In this document: positions 51,007-62,624 of the stretch, in pieces | Numbering within the stretch: position 1 is the stretch's first letter | How the letters are laid out: each line of letters begins with the position of its first letter | DNA from: Liolophura sinensis | Taxonomy: Eukaryota > Mollusca > Polyplacophora > Chitonida > Chitonidae | Length of the DNA stretch: 64,000 nucleotides | Direction: 5' to 3' | Assembly: GCF_032854445.1 (NCBI RefSeq) | Contig: NC_088299.1 | Coordinates: 18,593,608 to 18,657,607 of the forward strand | Program-made: the position numbers and the translations under genes | Notes under the pieces: generated by a model | Told to the model about the DNA's origin: nothing | Seen by the model: the letters and a program-made list of their open reading frames with translations, nothing else | The model's database searches: none

Positions 51007-51081
51007 ATGGCTTCCAAGGGAACAGTAACTGGTGACGGACCCACTCATAAAATAGCCCTGATAACGGGCATAACTGGGCAG
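51007..51081 (+). CDS. GMDS: GDP-mannose 4,6-dehydratase, exon 1
   Basis: The ATG has a good Kozak context (A at -3, G at +4). The exon encodes 25 residues ending KIALITGITGQ, the first strand and start of the glycine-rich NADP-binding loop of GMDS. It stops at cag|gtaagg in phase 0, just before the expected DGSYL continuation. As I recall, vertebrate GMDS also has a break after GITGQ. The enzyme converts GDP-mannose to GDP-4-keto-6-deoxymannose in the cytosol, the first step to GDP-fucose. No second exon was found up to 64,000, so intron 1 exceeds 12.9 kb. Confidence 0.85.
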
Positions 51082-51654
51082 GTAAGGAGTGTAGTTGTAC
51101 AAAACCTCTCAAGTAGGACAGTATTTTGTTTTGCTTTTGTTTTTTGTCTTTCCACTGGTGAAAGGGAAATGTGAAACTTGCTAGGTCTTGCCTTTGCCTA
51201 CTATGAGAGCGGCATAACTTGAAATGCCGCTCGCCGGTGAATTAAGTTTGATTAAACAGACTGACTATACAACACGTGGCAGAGAGTGCAGGCTGTAGTA
51301 GATATTGGAGTTAGGTGCCTAGACAGGAAGAGATTATGTGCTCTTTGAAAAACACTCGTGTACTCATGTATACACCTGTAACAATATTTCAGATTCTGTT
51401 GTCGGGTAGTTTTATCTTGTCTTTATCTTGCGACCCTTACCACAAACCATGATTGAAGAATGTTCACCACTGGTATATCTAGTGGCTTTATGTCAGCTAA
51501 TCAGTGTGTTGACCTTAAACACAATCTACAGCCCACAGTGATACAAATTTTGGAGCCAGCCACAAATTTTTCATCTACGTCAGTCATCATTACTTGTTAT
51601 TTTCTACATGAAGATTTCGCCTGACAAATATAGCAGTGACCCATTTCACAAAGC
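51082..51654. other. GMDS intron 1, unique start
   Basis: Starts with the splice donor. No exon or repeat recognised. Confidence 0.6.
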
Positions 51655-52781
51655 GCTCCTAGCACTGCATTCATGTAACTACCTTGGCATCATAATGCCC
51701 ACAGTACTGGACGCCTAGCACTACATTCATGTAACTACCATGGCATCATAATGCCTACAGTACTGGACACCTAGCGCTACGTTCATGTAACTACCATGGC
51801 ATTGTAATGCCTACAGTACTGGACACCTAGCACTACATTCATGTAACTACCATGGGATCATAATGCCTACAGTACTGAACACCTAGCAATATGTTCATAT
51901 AACTATCTTGGCATCGTAATGCCTACAGTACTGGACACCTAGCACTACGTTCATGTAACTACCTTTGTATCGTAATGCCTACAGTACTGAACACCTAGCA
52001 ATATGTTCATGTAACTACCTTTGTATTGTAATGCCTACAGTACTGAACACCTAGCAGTATGTTCATATAACTATCTTGGCATCGTAATGCCTACAGTACT
52101 GTACACCTAGCACTATGTTCATTTAACTACCTTGGCATCGTAGTGCCTACAGTACTGGACACCTACCACTATGTTCATTTAACTACCTTGGCATCGTAAT
52201 GCCTACAGTACTGGACACCTACCACTACGTGCATGTAACTACCATGGCATCGTAATGTCCACAGTACTGGACACCTACCACTACATTCATGTAACTACCA
52301 TGGCATCATAATGCCTACAGTACTGGACACCTAGCGCTAAGTTCATGTAACTACCATGACATTGTAATGCCTACAGTACTGGACACCTAGCAATGTGTTC
52401 ATATAACTATCTTTGCATCGTAATGCCTACAGTACTGTACACCTAGCACTACGTTCATTTAACTACCTTGGCATTGTAGTGCCTACAGTGCTGGACACCT
52501 ACCACTACGTTCATTTAACTACCTTGGCATGGTAATGTCTACAGTACTGGACACCTACCACTACATGCATGTAACTACCATGGCATCGTAATGCCTACAG
52601 TACTTGACACCTACCACTACTTTCATTTAACTACCTTGGCATCGTAATGCCTACAGTACTGGACACCTACCAATACATGCATGTAACTACTATGGCATCA
52701 TATTGCCTACAGTACTGGACACCTAGCACTACGTTCATGTAACTACCATGGCATCGTAATGCCTACAGTACTGGACACCAT
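51655..52781. repeat. Minisatellite, 56-bp unit, about 20 copies
   Basis: The unit joins actggacacctagcactacg, ttcatgtaactaccatggca and tcgtaatgcctacagt. Variants (ctaccac for ctagcac, ttggcat for atggcat) are spread along the array. Confidence 0.95.
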
Positions 52782-52911
52782 GGATGTTAGGTGCATGTAA
52801 TGTTATGTGCGTTTTGTTAAACAGACCCCAGATTTTTCGCACAAGGCACAGAACTATAGCATGCAGGCTCCTGTAGTAATTAAAATGTGTTACTTTATGA
52901 CACTAAAGTAT

Positions 52912-53892
52912 GGTTCTGAGCCCCTGTGGTTTTTAGCTGGTCTACAGTTCTGAGCCCCTGTGGTTTTTAGCTGGTCTACGGTTCTGAGCCCCTGTGGTTT
53001 TTAGCTGGTCTACGGTTCTGAGCCCCTGTGGTTTTTAGCTGGTCTACGGTTCTGAACCCCTGTGGTTTTTAGCTGGTCTACGGTTCTGAGCCCCTGTGGT
53101 TTTTAGCTGGTCTACCGTTCTGAGCCCCTGTGGTTTTAGCTGGTCTACGGTTCTGAGCCCCTGTGGTTTTTAGCTGGTCTACCGTTCTGAGCCCCTGTGG
53201 TTTTTAGCTGGTCTACGGTTCTGAGCCCCTGTGGTTTTTAGCTGGTCTACGGTTCTGAGCCCCTGTGGTTTTTAGCTGGTCTACGGTTCTGAGCCCCTGT
53301 GGTGTTTAGCTGGTCTACCGTTCTGAGCCCCTGTGGTTTTTAGCTGGTCTACCGTTCTGAGCCCCTGTGGTTTTTAGCTGGTCTACCGTTCTGAGCCCCT
53401 GTGGTTTTTAGCTGGTCTACCATTCTGAGCCCCTGTGGTTTTTAGCTGATCTACGGTTCTGAGCCCCTGTGGTTTTTAGCTGGTCTACCGTTCTGAGCTC
53501 CTGTGGTTTTTAGCTGATCTACGGTTCTGAGCCCCTGTGGTTTTTAGCTGGTCTACCGTTCTGAGCCCCTGTGGTTTTTAGCTGGTCTACGGTTCTGAGC
53601 TCCTGTAGTTTTTAGCTGATTTACGGTTCTGAGCAACCTGTGGTTTTTAGCTGATCTACGGTTCTGAGCCCCTGTGGTTTTTAGCTGGTCTACGGTTCTG
53701 AGCCCCTGTGGTTTTTAGCTGGTCTACCGTTCTGAGCCCCTGTGGTTTTTAGCTGGTCTACGGTTCTGAGCCCCTGTGGTTTTTAGCTGGTCTACGGTTC
53801 TGAGCCCCTGTGGTTTTTAGCTGGTTTACCGTTCTGAGCCCCTGTGGTTTTTAGCTGGTCTACCATTCTGTGCCCCTGTGGTTTTTAGCTGA
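52912..53892. repeat. Minisatellite, 34-bp unit, about 29 copies, very uniform
   Basis: The unit is ggttctgagcccctgtggtt plus tttagctggtctac. Most units are identical apart from ggttctg/cgttctg, which suggests recent expansion or homogenisation. Confidence 0.97.
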
Positions 53893-54371
53893 AGTCCAGT
53901 GTCAGTATCATATTTAACGTTTTGTGTTTTGGTACATTATTATTTGGTGCATATTATTATGGCATGTAAATTAAGCGCAGGTTTTGATTTCTTTTCACAT
54001 ACTGAAACATGTTAATTACGGATAAATATAATCAGATGAATGTGTACTGTGTTTTATTTGTTTTCAGTAAACTAAAGCTCAGTATCAACTAAAAAAAAAA
54101 TCAATTGTGAATGACAGTTGACATATACTGCTGTAAGAAATGACATCTTGCCTGTTTCTACATTAACTCGAAAAGTAACGCAAGTTTTCTAATTTCTCTT
54201 TCTTGTATCAACTCAATATGGTTATGGAATTTGAACCAAGATGATTTCACAAATATATTACAAGTGTTAAAAAACATGTGGTCATTACTTTCCACCAAGA
54301 GATCAAATGATCTTTCTGCATAGAAACTTCACGCACAACTGTCTACTCTCAGAAATGAGGTTAGAAATGCA
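53893..54371. other. GMDS intron 1, unique stretch
   Basis: Nothing recognised. Confidence 0.5.
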
Positions 54372-54379
54372 ACTAAAAC

Positions 54380-54497
54380 CATAGATTTAGCCAGGGGGTG
54401 TCAGTGTCTTTGAGATCCCCTATCCTGACAAAATTAACATGGGGGACAAAGGGAAAATAGGAGAAAAACCTGATTTCAAATTCAGGCTAAATCCATG
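54380..54497. mobile_element. 118-bp MITE with 8-bp target-site duplication
   Basis: Terminal inverted repeats CATAGATTTAGCC (54380-54392) and, on the other strand, CATGGATTTAGCC (54485-54497) differ at one position. ACTAAAAC occurs directly outside both ends (54372-54379 and 54498-54505), a perfect 8-bp duplication. It has no coding capacity. Eight bases fit hAT or P-type elements. The superfamily is not fixed. Confidence 0.85.
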
Positions 54498-54505
54498 ACT
54501 AAAAC

Positions 54506-55122
54506 AAATTAATTTCAGCTTTCCATTTACATCTGAAATTAAAACATTGCTTATAAACAAGAGACATGTACAAATGTCTGCGTTATGGCTTTTGTTTTGA
54601 CTTTATTTATGACTTACTGTGATATAAAATGCTACTTGATAGTTCATACACTTTATACAGGGTGTTCTCATATGTATCACATGTATGGATGGTTAGTGAC
54701 TAGCAGGATCATGGAATGGTAAAAGAAATATTGCTTTTGTGTGGTCTCGCACAGGGTTTTTGTTAGATCATAAAATCATGTTGACATAGATCTACCTTCT
54801 CTACCTGTTCTTGACCCATCTTTCTTTGCCCAGGGAGTCACTTATTGTACTTAAGCACACACAGACCCTGACTCAGGTACATACTGAATCGGGCACATGC
54901 CCATCGGCATCTAGCACGGCTAACCGGTATACAGGTCCATCACCCTCTAGCAAGGTTTATCAATCCTTATACTGGCCCTCTGTCATCCTCTAGCAAGGCT
55001 GATCAAGGGTTTTACAGGTCCACCCCCTCTAGTCTGGCTTGTCAGAGCATCAGTGGGCTACTGACAGACCTGAACACACATCTGTGGCAGGAGATGTTTG
55101 ATTTGCTCATTCTAAATAAGTG
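54506..55122. other. GMDS intron 1 with a degenerate short repeat
   Basis: At about 54905-55045 the phrase ctctagcaaggtttatcaa recurs about four times at spacings of 40-60 bp in diverged form. No exon recognised. Confidence 0.55.
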
Positions 55123-55191
55123 GCACATGCCATGTTTACACACATGCCATGTTTACACACATGCCATGTTTACACACATGCCATGTTTACA
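55123..55191. repeat. 17-bp tandem repeat, 4 copies
   Basis: acacatgccatgtttac repeated. Each unit contains the near-palindrome ACATGCCATGT. Confidence 0.93.
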
Positions 55192-55616
55192 CTCACATAC
55201 ATTCATTACCATTACTGAAAAGGCTATGTCTTTCAAGTTCAGTCAAACGTCTGTGGTGGCAGAGTCATTTGATTCAGTGACAGATGTTGGTGGTGTAGAT
55301 TTTAAGATTTAATAGCAGTATTACATACATGTACATGTGGAGCCAAGAAAGAATGCTTAAAGAATACATAAAGTGCTTTGGTTTTATTTTTTAATGTGCA
55401 GATTATCATGTGTAATAACATCTTTGGGGTAAACAAGTACAGATTTCTTAATGCTTCAGTGGTCACTCTGGAAATTAAGTGGCTTACAGCAGTGACATCA
55501 AGGATCATCCCTGTTTAAAAAGATCTCTGTGGGGGACAGACTGAACTGGTTTGGCCGACTGGGGCCGGGGGTGTTGGGAACAAATGAAGGCCATTTCTCA
55601 ACCCCAACCTCTCCTT
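55192..55616. other. GMDS intron 1, unique stretch
   Basis: Nothing recognised. Confidence 0.5.
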
Positions 55617-55822
55617 GGACATTTTCCCCTCCGGACATTTCCCCCTCAGACATTTTCCCCTCTAGACATTTCCTCCCCAGACATTACCCCCCACCAACCC
55701 CACCCCCCAGACATTTTCCCCTCCTCACATTTTCCTCTCCTCACATTTTCCCCTCCTCACATTTTCCCCTCCTCACATTTTCCCCTCCTCACATTTTCCC
55801 CTCCTCACATTTTCCCCTCCCT
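55617..55822. repeat. Pyrimidine-rich tandem repeat, 16-bp unit, about 12 copies
   Basis: acattttcccctcctc repeated, with earlier diverged units such as gacattttcccctcta. The plus strand is almost purely C/T apart from aca. Confidence 0.93.
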
Positions 55823-56562
55823 ATATATCTACATGTATATAGGATCAGTGGGAAATATAAATATGATCTTCTAAGTGAGGTGTCTTGTAATGAATGGTCC
55901 AGGGGGTCAAAACAAGTATTTTTTTTAAAATATTCACAAAATTCAGGTATATGTCTTGAATGGTGAAGATTTTAAGGCCTCTGTAGCCTGTCAGGTGGTC
56001 AGAGCAGTCGGTTTTTTATTTTTTGTATATTCACAAAGTTCTGGTGAAGATATTATGTTCATAATCAAAGTGGAACTTCTCATAATAATGCAGTAACAAA
56101 ACAGTATTGTGATTAAAGTCTTATGAATAGACTTGTGTTCTGTAGAATTTGGAGTAAGCTGTGTTAAGTCATTACTCTTTACACTTAGGCTAATCAGTTC
56201 TCTGTCAAGGGATTAACCCAAAAGCCAGGTATACTGGCTACAGTCATACAGGGCAAAAAACGGACAACAGCGTCACAGCTAGCAAACGGTCACATGTGAC
56301 AGGTGAAATATGCCCTCTTGTCTGTTTACATCAGTCATGGTTGTATTGTAACTGTCCATGTAAATGCATAAATATTAGCAAATTACAGGTCCCCCCTAGC
56401 ACCATGGCTAACACATAGTATGGTAAAAGAAATATACACTCTTATGGATATTCCCAGTGTATTGTTTGCTATCAGTTCCTCACATACATGTGTACACTTG
56501 GCTTGTGTTTAGGCAGTGTGCCTTAAGAAAAACATGACTGAACCTTGCTGGAGTTGGTTTGT
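55823..56562. other. GMDS intron 1, unique stretch
   Basis: No exon or repeat recognised. Confidence 0.5.
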
Positions 56563-58406
56563 GTCGATCGCTACTGCCTACACTGTTAATGAGGATAGTT
56601 TGCGCTGATCACTACTGCCTACGCTGTTATTGAGGATAGTTTGTGCTGATCGCTACTGTCTCACTGTTCATGAGGATAGTTTGTGTTGATGGCTACTGCC
56701 TACACTGTTAATGAGGATAGTTTGTGCCGATCACTACTGTCTCACTGTTCATGAGGATAGTTTGTGTTGATGGCTAATGCCTACACTGTTAATGAGGATA
56801 GTTTGTGCCGATCGCTACAGCCTACACTGTTCATGAGGATAGTTTGTGCCGATCGCTACAGCCTACACTGTTCATGAGGATAGTTTGTGCTGATCGCTAC
56901 TGCCTACACTGTTCATGAGGATAGTTTGTGCCGATCGCTACTGCCTACACTGTTAATGAAGATAGTTTGTGCTGATCACTACTGCCTACACTGTTCATGA
57001 GGATAGTTTGTGCTGATCGCTACTGTCTCACTGTTCATGAGGATAGTTTGTGCCGATAGCCACTGCCTACACTGTTCATGACGACAGTTTGTGCTGATCG
57101 CTACTGCCTACACTGTTCATGAAGATAGTTTGTGCCGATCACTACTGCCTATACTGTTAATGAGGGTAGTTTGTGCCGACCGCTACTGTCTACACTGTTC
57201 ATGAGGATAGTTTGTGCCGATGGCTACTGCCTACTCCGTTAATGAAGATAGTTTGTGCTGATCACTACTGCCTACACTGTTCATGAGGATAGTTTGTGCC
57301 GATAGCTACTGCCTACACTGTTCATGAGGATAGTTTGTGCTGATCGCTACTGCCTACACTGTTCATGAAGATAGTTTTTGCCGATCACTACTGCCTACAC
57401 TGTTCATGAGGATAGTTTGTGCCGATCGCTACTGTCTACACTGTTAATGAGGAGAGTTTGTGTCTATCACTGCTGTCGACACTGTTCATGAGGATAGTTT
57501 GTGCTGATCGCTACTGTCTACACTGTTCATGAAGATAGTTTGTGCTGATCGCTACTGCCTACACTGTTCATGAGGATAGTTTGTGCTGATCGCTACTGCC
57601 TACACTGTTCATGAGGATAGTTTGTGCCGATAGCTACTGCCTACACTGTTCATGAGGATAGTTTGTGCTGATCGCTACTGTCTTACCCTGTTCATGAAGA
57701 TAGTTTGTGCTGATCGCTACTGCCTACACTGTTCATGAGGATAGTTTGTGCCGATAGCTACTGCCTACACTGTTCATGAGGATAGTTTGTGCTGATCGCT
57801 ACTGCCCACACTGTTCATGAAGATAGTTTGTGCCGATCACTACTGCCTACACTGTTCATGAGGATAGTTTTTGACGATCACTACTGCCTACACTGTTCAT
57901 GAGGATAGTTTGTGTCGATGGCTACTGCCTACACTGTTAATGAGGATAGTTTGTGTCGATCACTACTGCCTACACTGTTCATGAGGATAGATTGTACTGA
58001 TCGCTACTGCCTACACTGTTCATGAAGATAGTTTGTGCCGATCACTACTGCCTACACTGTTCATGAGGATAGTTTTTGACGATCACTACTGCCTATACTG
58101 TTAATGAGGATAGTTTGTGCCGATGGCTACTTCCAACACTGTTCATGAGGATGGTTTGTGCTGATCACTACTGCCTACACTGTTCATGACGATAGTTTGT
58201 GCTGATCGCTACTGCCTACACTGTTCATGAGGATAGTTTGTGCCGATGGCTACTTCCAACACTGTTCATGAGGATGGTTTGTGCTGATCACTACTGCCTA
58301 CACTGTTAATGAGGAGAGTTTGTGTCGATCACTACTGCCTACACTGTTAATAAGGATAGTTTGTGCTGATCACTACTGTCTCACTGTTCATGAGGATAGT
58401 TTGTGC
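56563..58406. repeat. Minisatellite, 41-bp unit, about 45 copies
   Basis: The unit joins gctactgcctacactgttca and tgaggatagtttgtgctgatc. Recurring variants are gttaatg/gttcatg, gtgccgat/gtgctgat and gaagata/gaggata, often duplicated together as multi-unit blocks. Confidence 0.96.
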
Positions 58407-59391
58407 TTGGTCCCTGAAGTTGTTAGTCCCTGGATGTAAAATATTGTATGACTAGGTTTTAATGGCTCAAGGTAATGTTGGTCCCACCTGAACATTCCGA
58501 GATTCCTGGCATAGAATATGTATTGTGCAATGTATATGTAGCCCCAGGTATGAATGGAGCTGAGATTCACTGAAGTGGTGGACAGTCAGGCAGTGTGTAG
58601 GGCATGAGGACTTTAATAATACCTGTCCCCACTGCTGCTGGGTTAAAGCAGAGTGAAATTAGCACCCAGCTGCACCTGTACTGTGATATCTTGCAACATA
58701 TGAAAAAAATGGCAGCTGTCTGAAATACATGCATGTATGTGGCTTTTGGGATGCTAAATCACAGATAGCCAATCCACATTGGATCCAAAAGGTTCTCTTA
58801 GCTTAACAAAAGTGTGGAGTCATAATGTTACAGAGCGCACAAACCCAGTGGCATCACAGAGGATAAAATTCTTACAACATAAACGAAAAGGAAGGAAATT
58901 TCCAGGACTTGTTACTTTGTGTGCTGATATGTAGCTGTTTGTATTTCTTTGGCTATGTGATTTTTTTTTCCATTGTGTGATATTCATTGTGGGCAAAAAT
59001 TAGACCTATGTCCAACGGGTTGTTGTGGTCTTTTTGCACAAATCACATGGTGGTGTCCTTGCCACAAGGACAAGCAACAAACTTGTTTTTCTGTTGTTGG
59101 TGTCTCTTATTTTGTATATCCTGTTTTCCTTGTACAGTGGAGGCTGGAAAGTTAGGACACTGGCTTAACCAGAGATATCCTGCCTAGCTTCCAGTCACCC
59201 TTCATCCCCACCCCCCATCCCCCCCCCCCTTCGTCTAAGTTGGAAGATCTATTTGTATGTAAAATGAGTGCTGTTCAGAACACACATCTTAGAGTGTCAA
59301 GTTACAGGGCAATATACATGCGTGTAGATGTACATGTAGATATTGTAAGAAGACCTATATGAACACACATATACCTATATGTGGACTAACA
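58407..59391. other. GMDS intron 1, unique stretch
   Basis: Contains a C-rich run near 59205-59230. No exon recognised. Confidence 0.5.
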
Positions 59392-60240
59392 GTGCATGAA
59401 CCAATGACAAGGAGCATACTCCTCACAGTGCTTGCCCCACTGACAAGGGCATGCACAGCTGACAAGGACCATACTGCTCACAGTGTATGCTCTGCTGACA
59501 AGGGGCATACTCCTTAGAGGGTAATCAGCACTAACAAGGGGCATACTCCTTAGAGGGTAACCACCCCTGACAAGGGGCATATTTCATTAGAGGGTAATCA
59601 CCCCTGACAAGGGACATACTACTTAGAGGGTAATCAGCACTAACAAGGGGCATGCTCCTTAGAGGGTAAACAGCACTGACAAAAGTCATACCCCTTAGAG
59701 GGTAATCAGCACTAACAAGGGGCATACTCCTTAGAGGGTAATCAGCACTAACAAGGGGCATACTCCTTAGAGGGTAATCAGCACTGACAAGGGGCACACT
59801 TCATTAGAGGGTAATCACCCCTGACAAGGTGCATACTCCTTAGAGGGTAATCAGCACTGACAAGGGTCATACCCCTTAGAGGGTAATCACCACTGACAAG
59901 GGTCATGCTCCTTAGAGGGTAATCAGCACTGACAAGGGTCATACCCCTTAGAGGGTAATCAGCACTGACAAGGGGCATACTCCTTAGAGGGTAATCAGCA
60001 CTGACAAGGGGCATACTTCATTAGAGGGTAATCACCCCTGACAAGGGGCATACTCCTTAGAGGATAATCACCACTGACAAGGGTCATACCCCTTAGAGGG
60101 TAATCACCCCTGACAAGGGGCATACTTCATTAGAGGGTAATCACCCCTGACAAGGGGCATACTCCTTAGGGGGTAAACAGCACTGACAAGGGTCATACCC
60201 CTTAGAGGGTAATCACTCCTGACAAGGGGCATACTCCTTA

Positions 60241-61432
60241 GAGGGTATTCACCTCTGACAAGGGGCATACTTCATTAGAGGGCAATCACCACTGACAAGG
60301 GGCATACTTCATTAGAGGGTAATCACCCCTGACAAGGGGCATACTCCTTTGAGGGTAATCACTCCTGACAAGGGGCATACTCCTTAGAGGGTAATCAGCA
60401 CTGACAAGGGGCATACCCCTTAGAGGGTAATCACCACTGACAAGGGGCATACCCCTTAGGGGGTAATCAGCACTGACAAGGGGCATACTTCATTAGAGGG
60501 TAATCAGCACTGACAAGGGGCATACTTCATTAGAGGGTAATCCGTCCTGACAAGGGGCATACCCCTTAGAGGGTAATCACCACTGACAAGGGGTATACTC
60601 CTTAGGGGGTAATCAGCACTGACACCCCCTTAGAGGGTAATCACCACTGACAAGGGGCATACTCCTTAGGGGGTAATCAGCACTGATAAGGGGCATACTT
60701 CATTAGAGGGTAATCACCCCTGACAAGGGGCATACTCCTTAGGGGGTAAACAGCACTGACAAGGGTCATACCCCTTAGAGGGTAATCACTCCTGACAAGG
60801 GGCATACTCCTTAGAGGGTATTCACCTCTGACAAGGGGCATACTTCATTAGAGGGCAATCACCACTGACAAGGGGCATACTTCATTAGAGGGTAATCACC
60901 CCTGACAAGGGGCATACTCCTTAGGGGGTAATCAGCACTGACAAGGGTCATACCCCTTAGAGGGTAATCACTCCTGACAAGGGGCATACTCCTTAGAGGG
61001 TATTCACCTCTGACAAGGGGCATACTTCATTAGAGGGCAATCACCACTGACAAGGGGCATACTTCATTAGAGGGTAATCAACCCTGACAAGGGGCATACT
61101 CCTTAGAGGGTAATCACCACTGACAAGGGTCATACCCCTTAGAGGGTAATCACCCCTGACAAGGGGCATACTTCATTAGAGGGTAATCACCACTGACAAA
61201 GGGCATACTTCATTAGGGGGTAATCAGCACTGACAAGGGTCATACCCCTTAGAGGGTAATCAGCACTGACAAGGGTCATACCCCTTAGAGGGTAATCAGC
61301 ACTGACAAGGGTCATACCCCTTAGAGGGTAATCAGCACTGACAAGGGTCATACCCCTTAGAGGGTAATCAGCACTAACAAGGGTCATACCCCTTAGAGGG
61401 AAATCAGCACTGACAAGGGGCATACTTCATTA
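60241..61432. repeat. Higher-order repeat copy A (1,192 bp)
   Basis: It starts at the unusual gggtattcacctctgac unit and recurs 1,192 bp later with the same rare landmarks: the catactcctttgagg unit, the aatccgtcctgac unit and a truncated unit reading gcactgacacccccttag. Confidence 0.88.
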
Positions 61433-62624
61433 GAGGGTATTCACCTCTGACAAGGGGCATACTTCATTAGAGGGCAATCACCACTGACAAGGGGCATACT
61501 TCATTAGAGGGTAATCACCCCTGACAAGGGGCATACTCCTTTGAGGGTAATCACTCCTGACAAGGGGCATACTCCTTAGAGGGTAATCAGCACTGACAAG
61601 GGGCATACCCCTTAGAGGGTAATCACCACTGACAAGGGGCATACCCCTTAGGGGGTAATCAGCACTGACAAGGGGCATACTTCATTAGAGGGTAATCAGC
61701 ACTGACAAGGGGCATACTTCATTAGAGGGTAATCCGTCCTGACAAGGGGCATACCCCTTAGAGGGTAATCACCACTGACAAGGGGTATACTCCTTAGGGG
61801 GTAATCAGCACTGACACCCCCTTAGAGGGTAATCACCACTGACAAGGGGCATACTCCTTAGGGGGTAATCAGCACTGATAAGGGGCATACTTCATTAGAG
61901 GGTAATCACCCCTGACAAGGGGCATACTCCTTAGGGGGTAAACAGCACTGACAAGGGTCATACCCCTTAGAGGGTAATCACTCCTGACAAGGGGCATACT
62001 CCTTAGAGGGTATTCACCTCTGACAAGGGGCATACTTCATTAGAGGGCAATCACCACTGACAAGGGGCATACTTCATTAGAGGGTAATCACCCCTGACAA
62101 GGGGCATACTCCTTAGGGGGTAATCAGCACTGACAAGGGTCATACCCCTTAGAGGGTAATCACTCCTGACAAGGGGCATACTCCTTAGAGGGTATTCACC
62201 TCTGACAAGGGGCATACTTCATTAGAGGGCAATCACCACTGACAAGGGGCATACTTCATTAGAGGGTAATCAACCCTGACAAGGGGCATACTCCTTAGAG
62301 GGTAATCACCACTGACAAGGGTCATACCCCTTAGAGGGTAATCACCCCTGACAAGGGGCATACTTCATTAGAGGGTAATCACCACTGACAAAGGGCATAC
62401 TTCATTAGGGGGTAATCAGCACTGACAAGGGTCATACCCCTTAGAGGGTAATCAGCACTGACAAGGGTCATACCCCTTAGAGGGTAATCAGCACTGACAA
62501 GGGTCATACCCCTTAGAGGGTAATCAGCACTGACAAGGGTCATACCCCTTAGAGGGTAATCAGCACTAACAAGGGTCATACCCCTTAGAGGGAAATCAGC
62601 ACTGACAAGGGGCATACTTCATTA
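61433..62624. repeat. Higher-order repeat copy B (1,192 bp)
   Basis: Tandem to copy A with no difference found at the landmarks checked. A partial third copy starts near 62952 and soon departs from the pattern. Confidence 0.88.

Noticed and set aside
52912-53892. CRISPR-like appearance of a regular array
   Set aside because: Units are contiguous without unique spacers, the context is a eukaryotic intron, and no cas genes are present.
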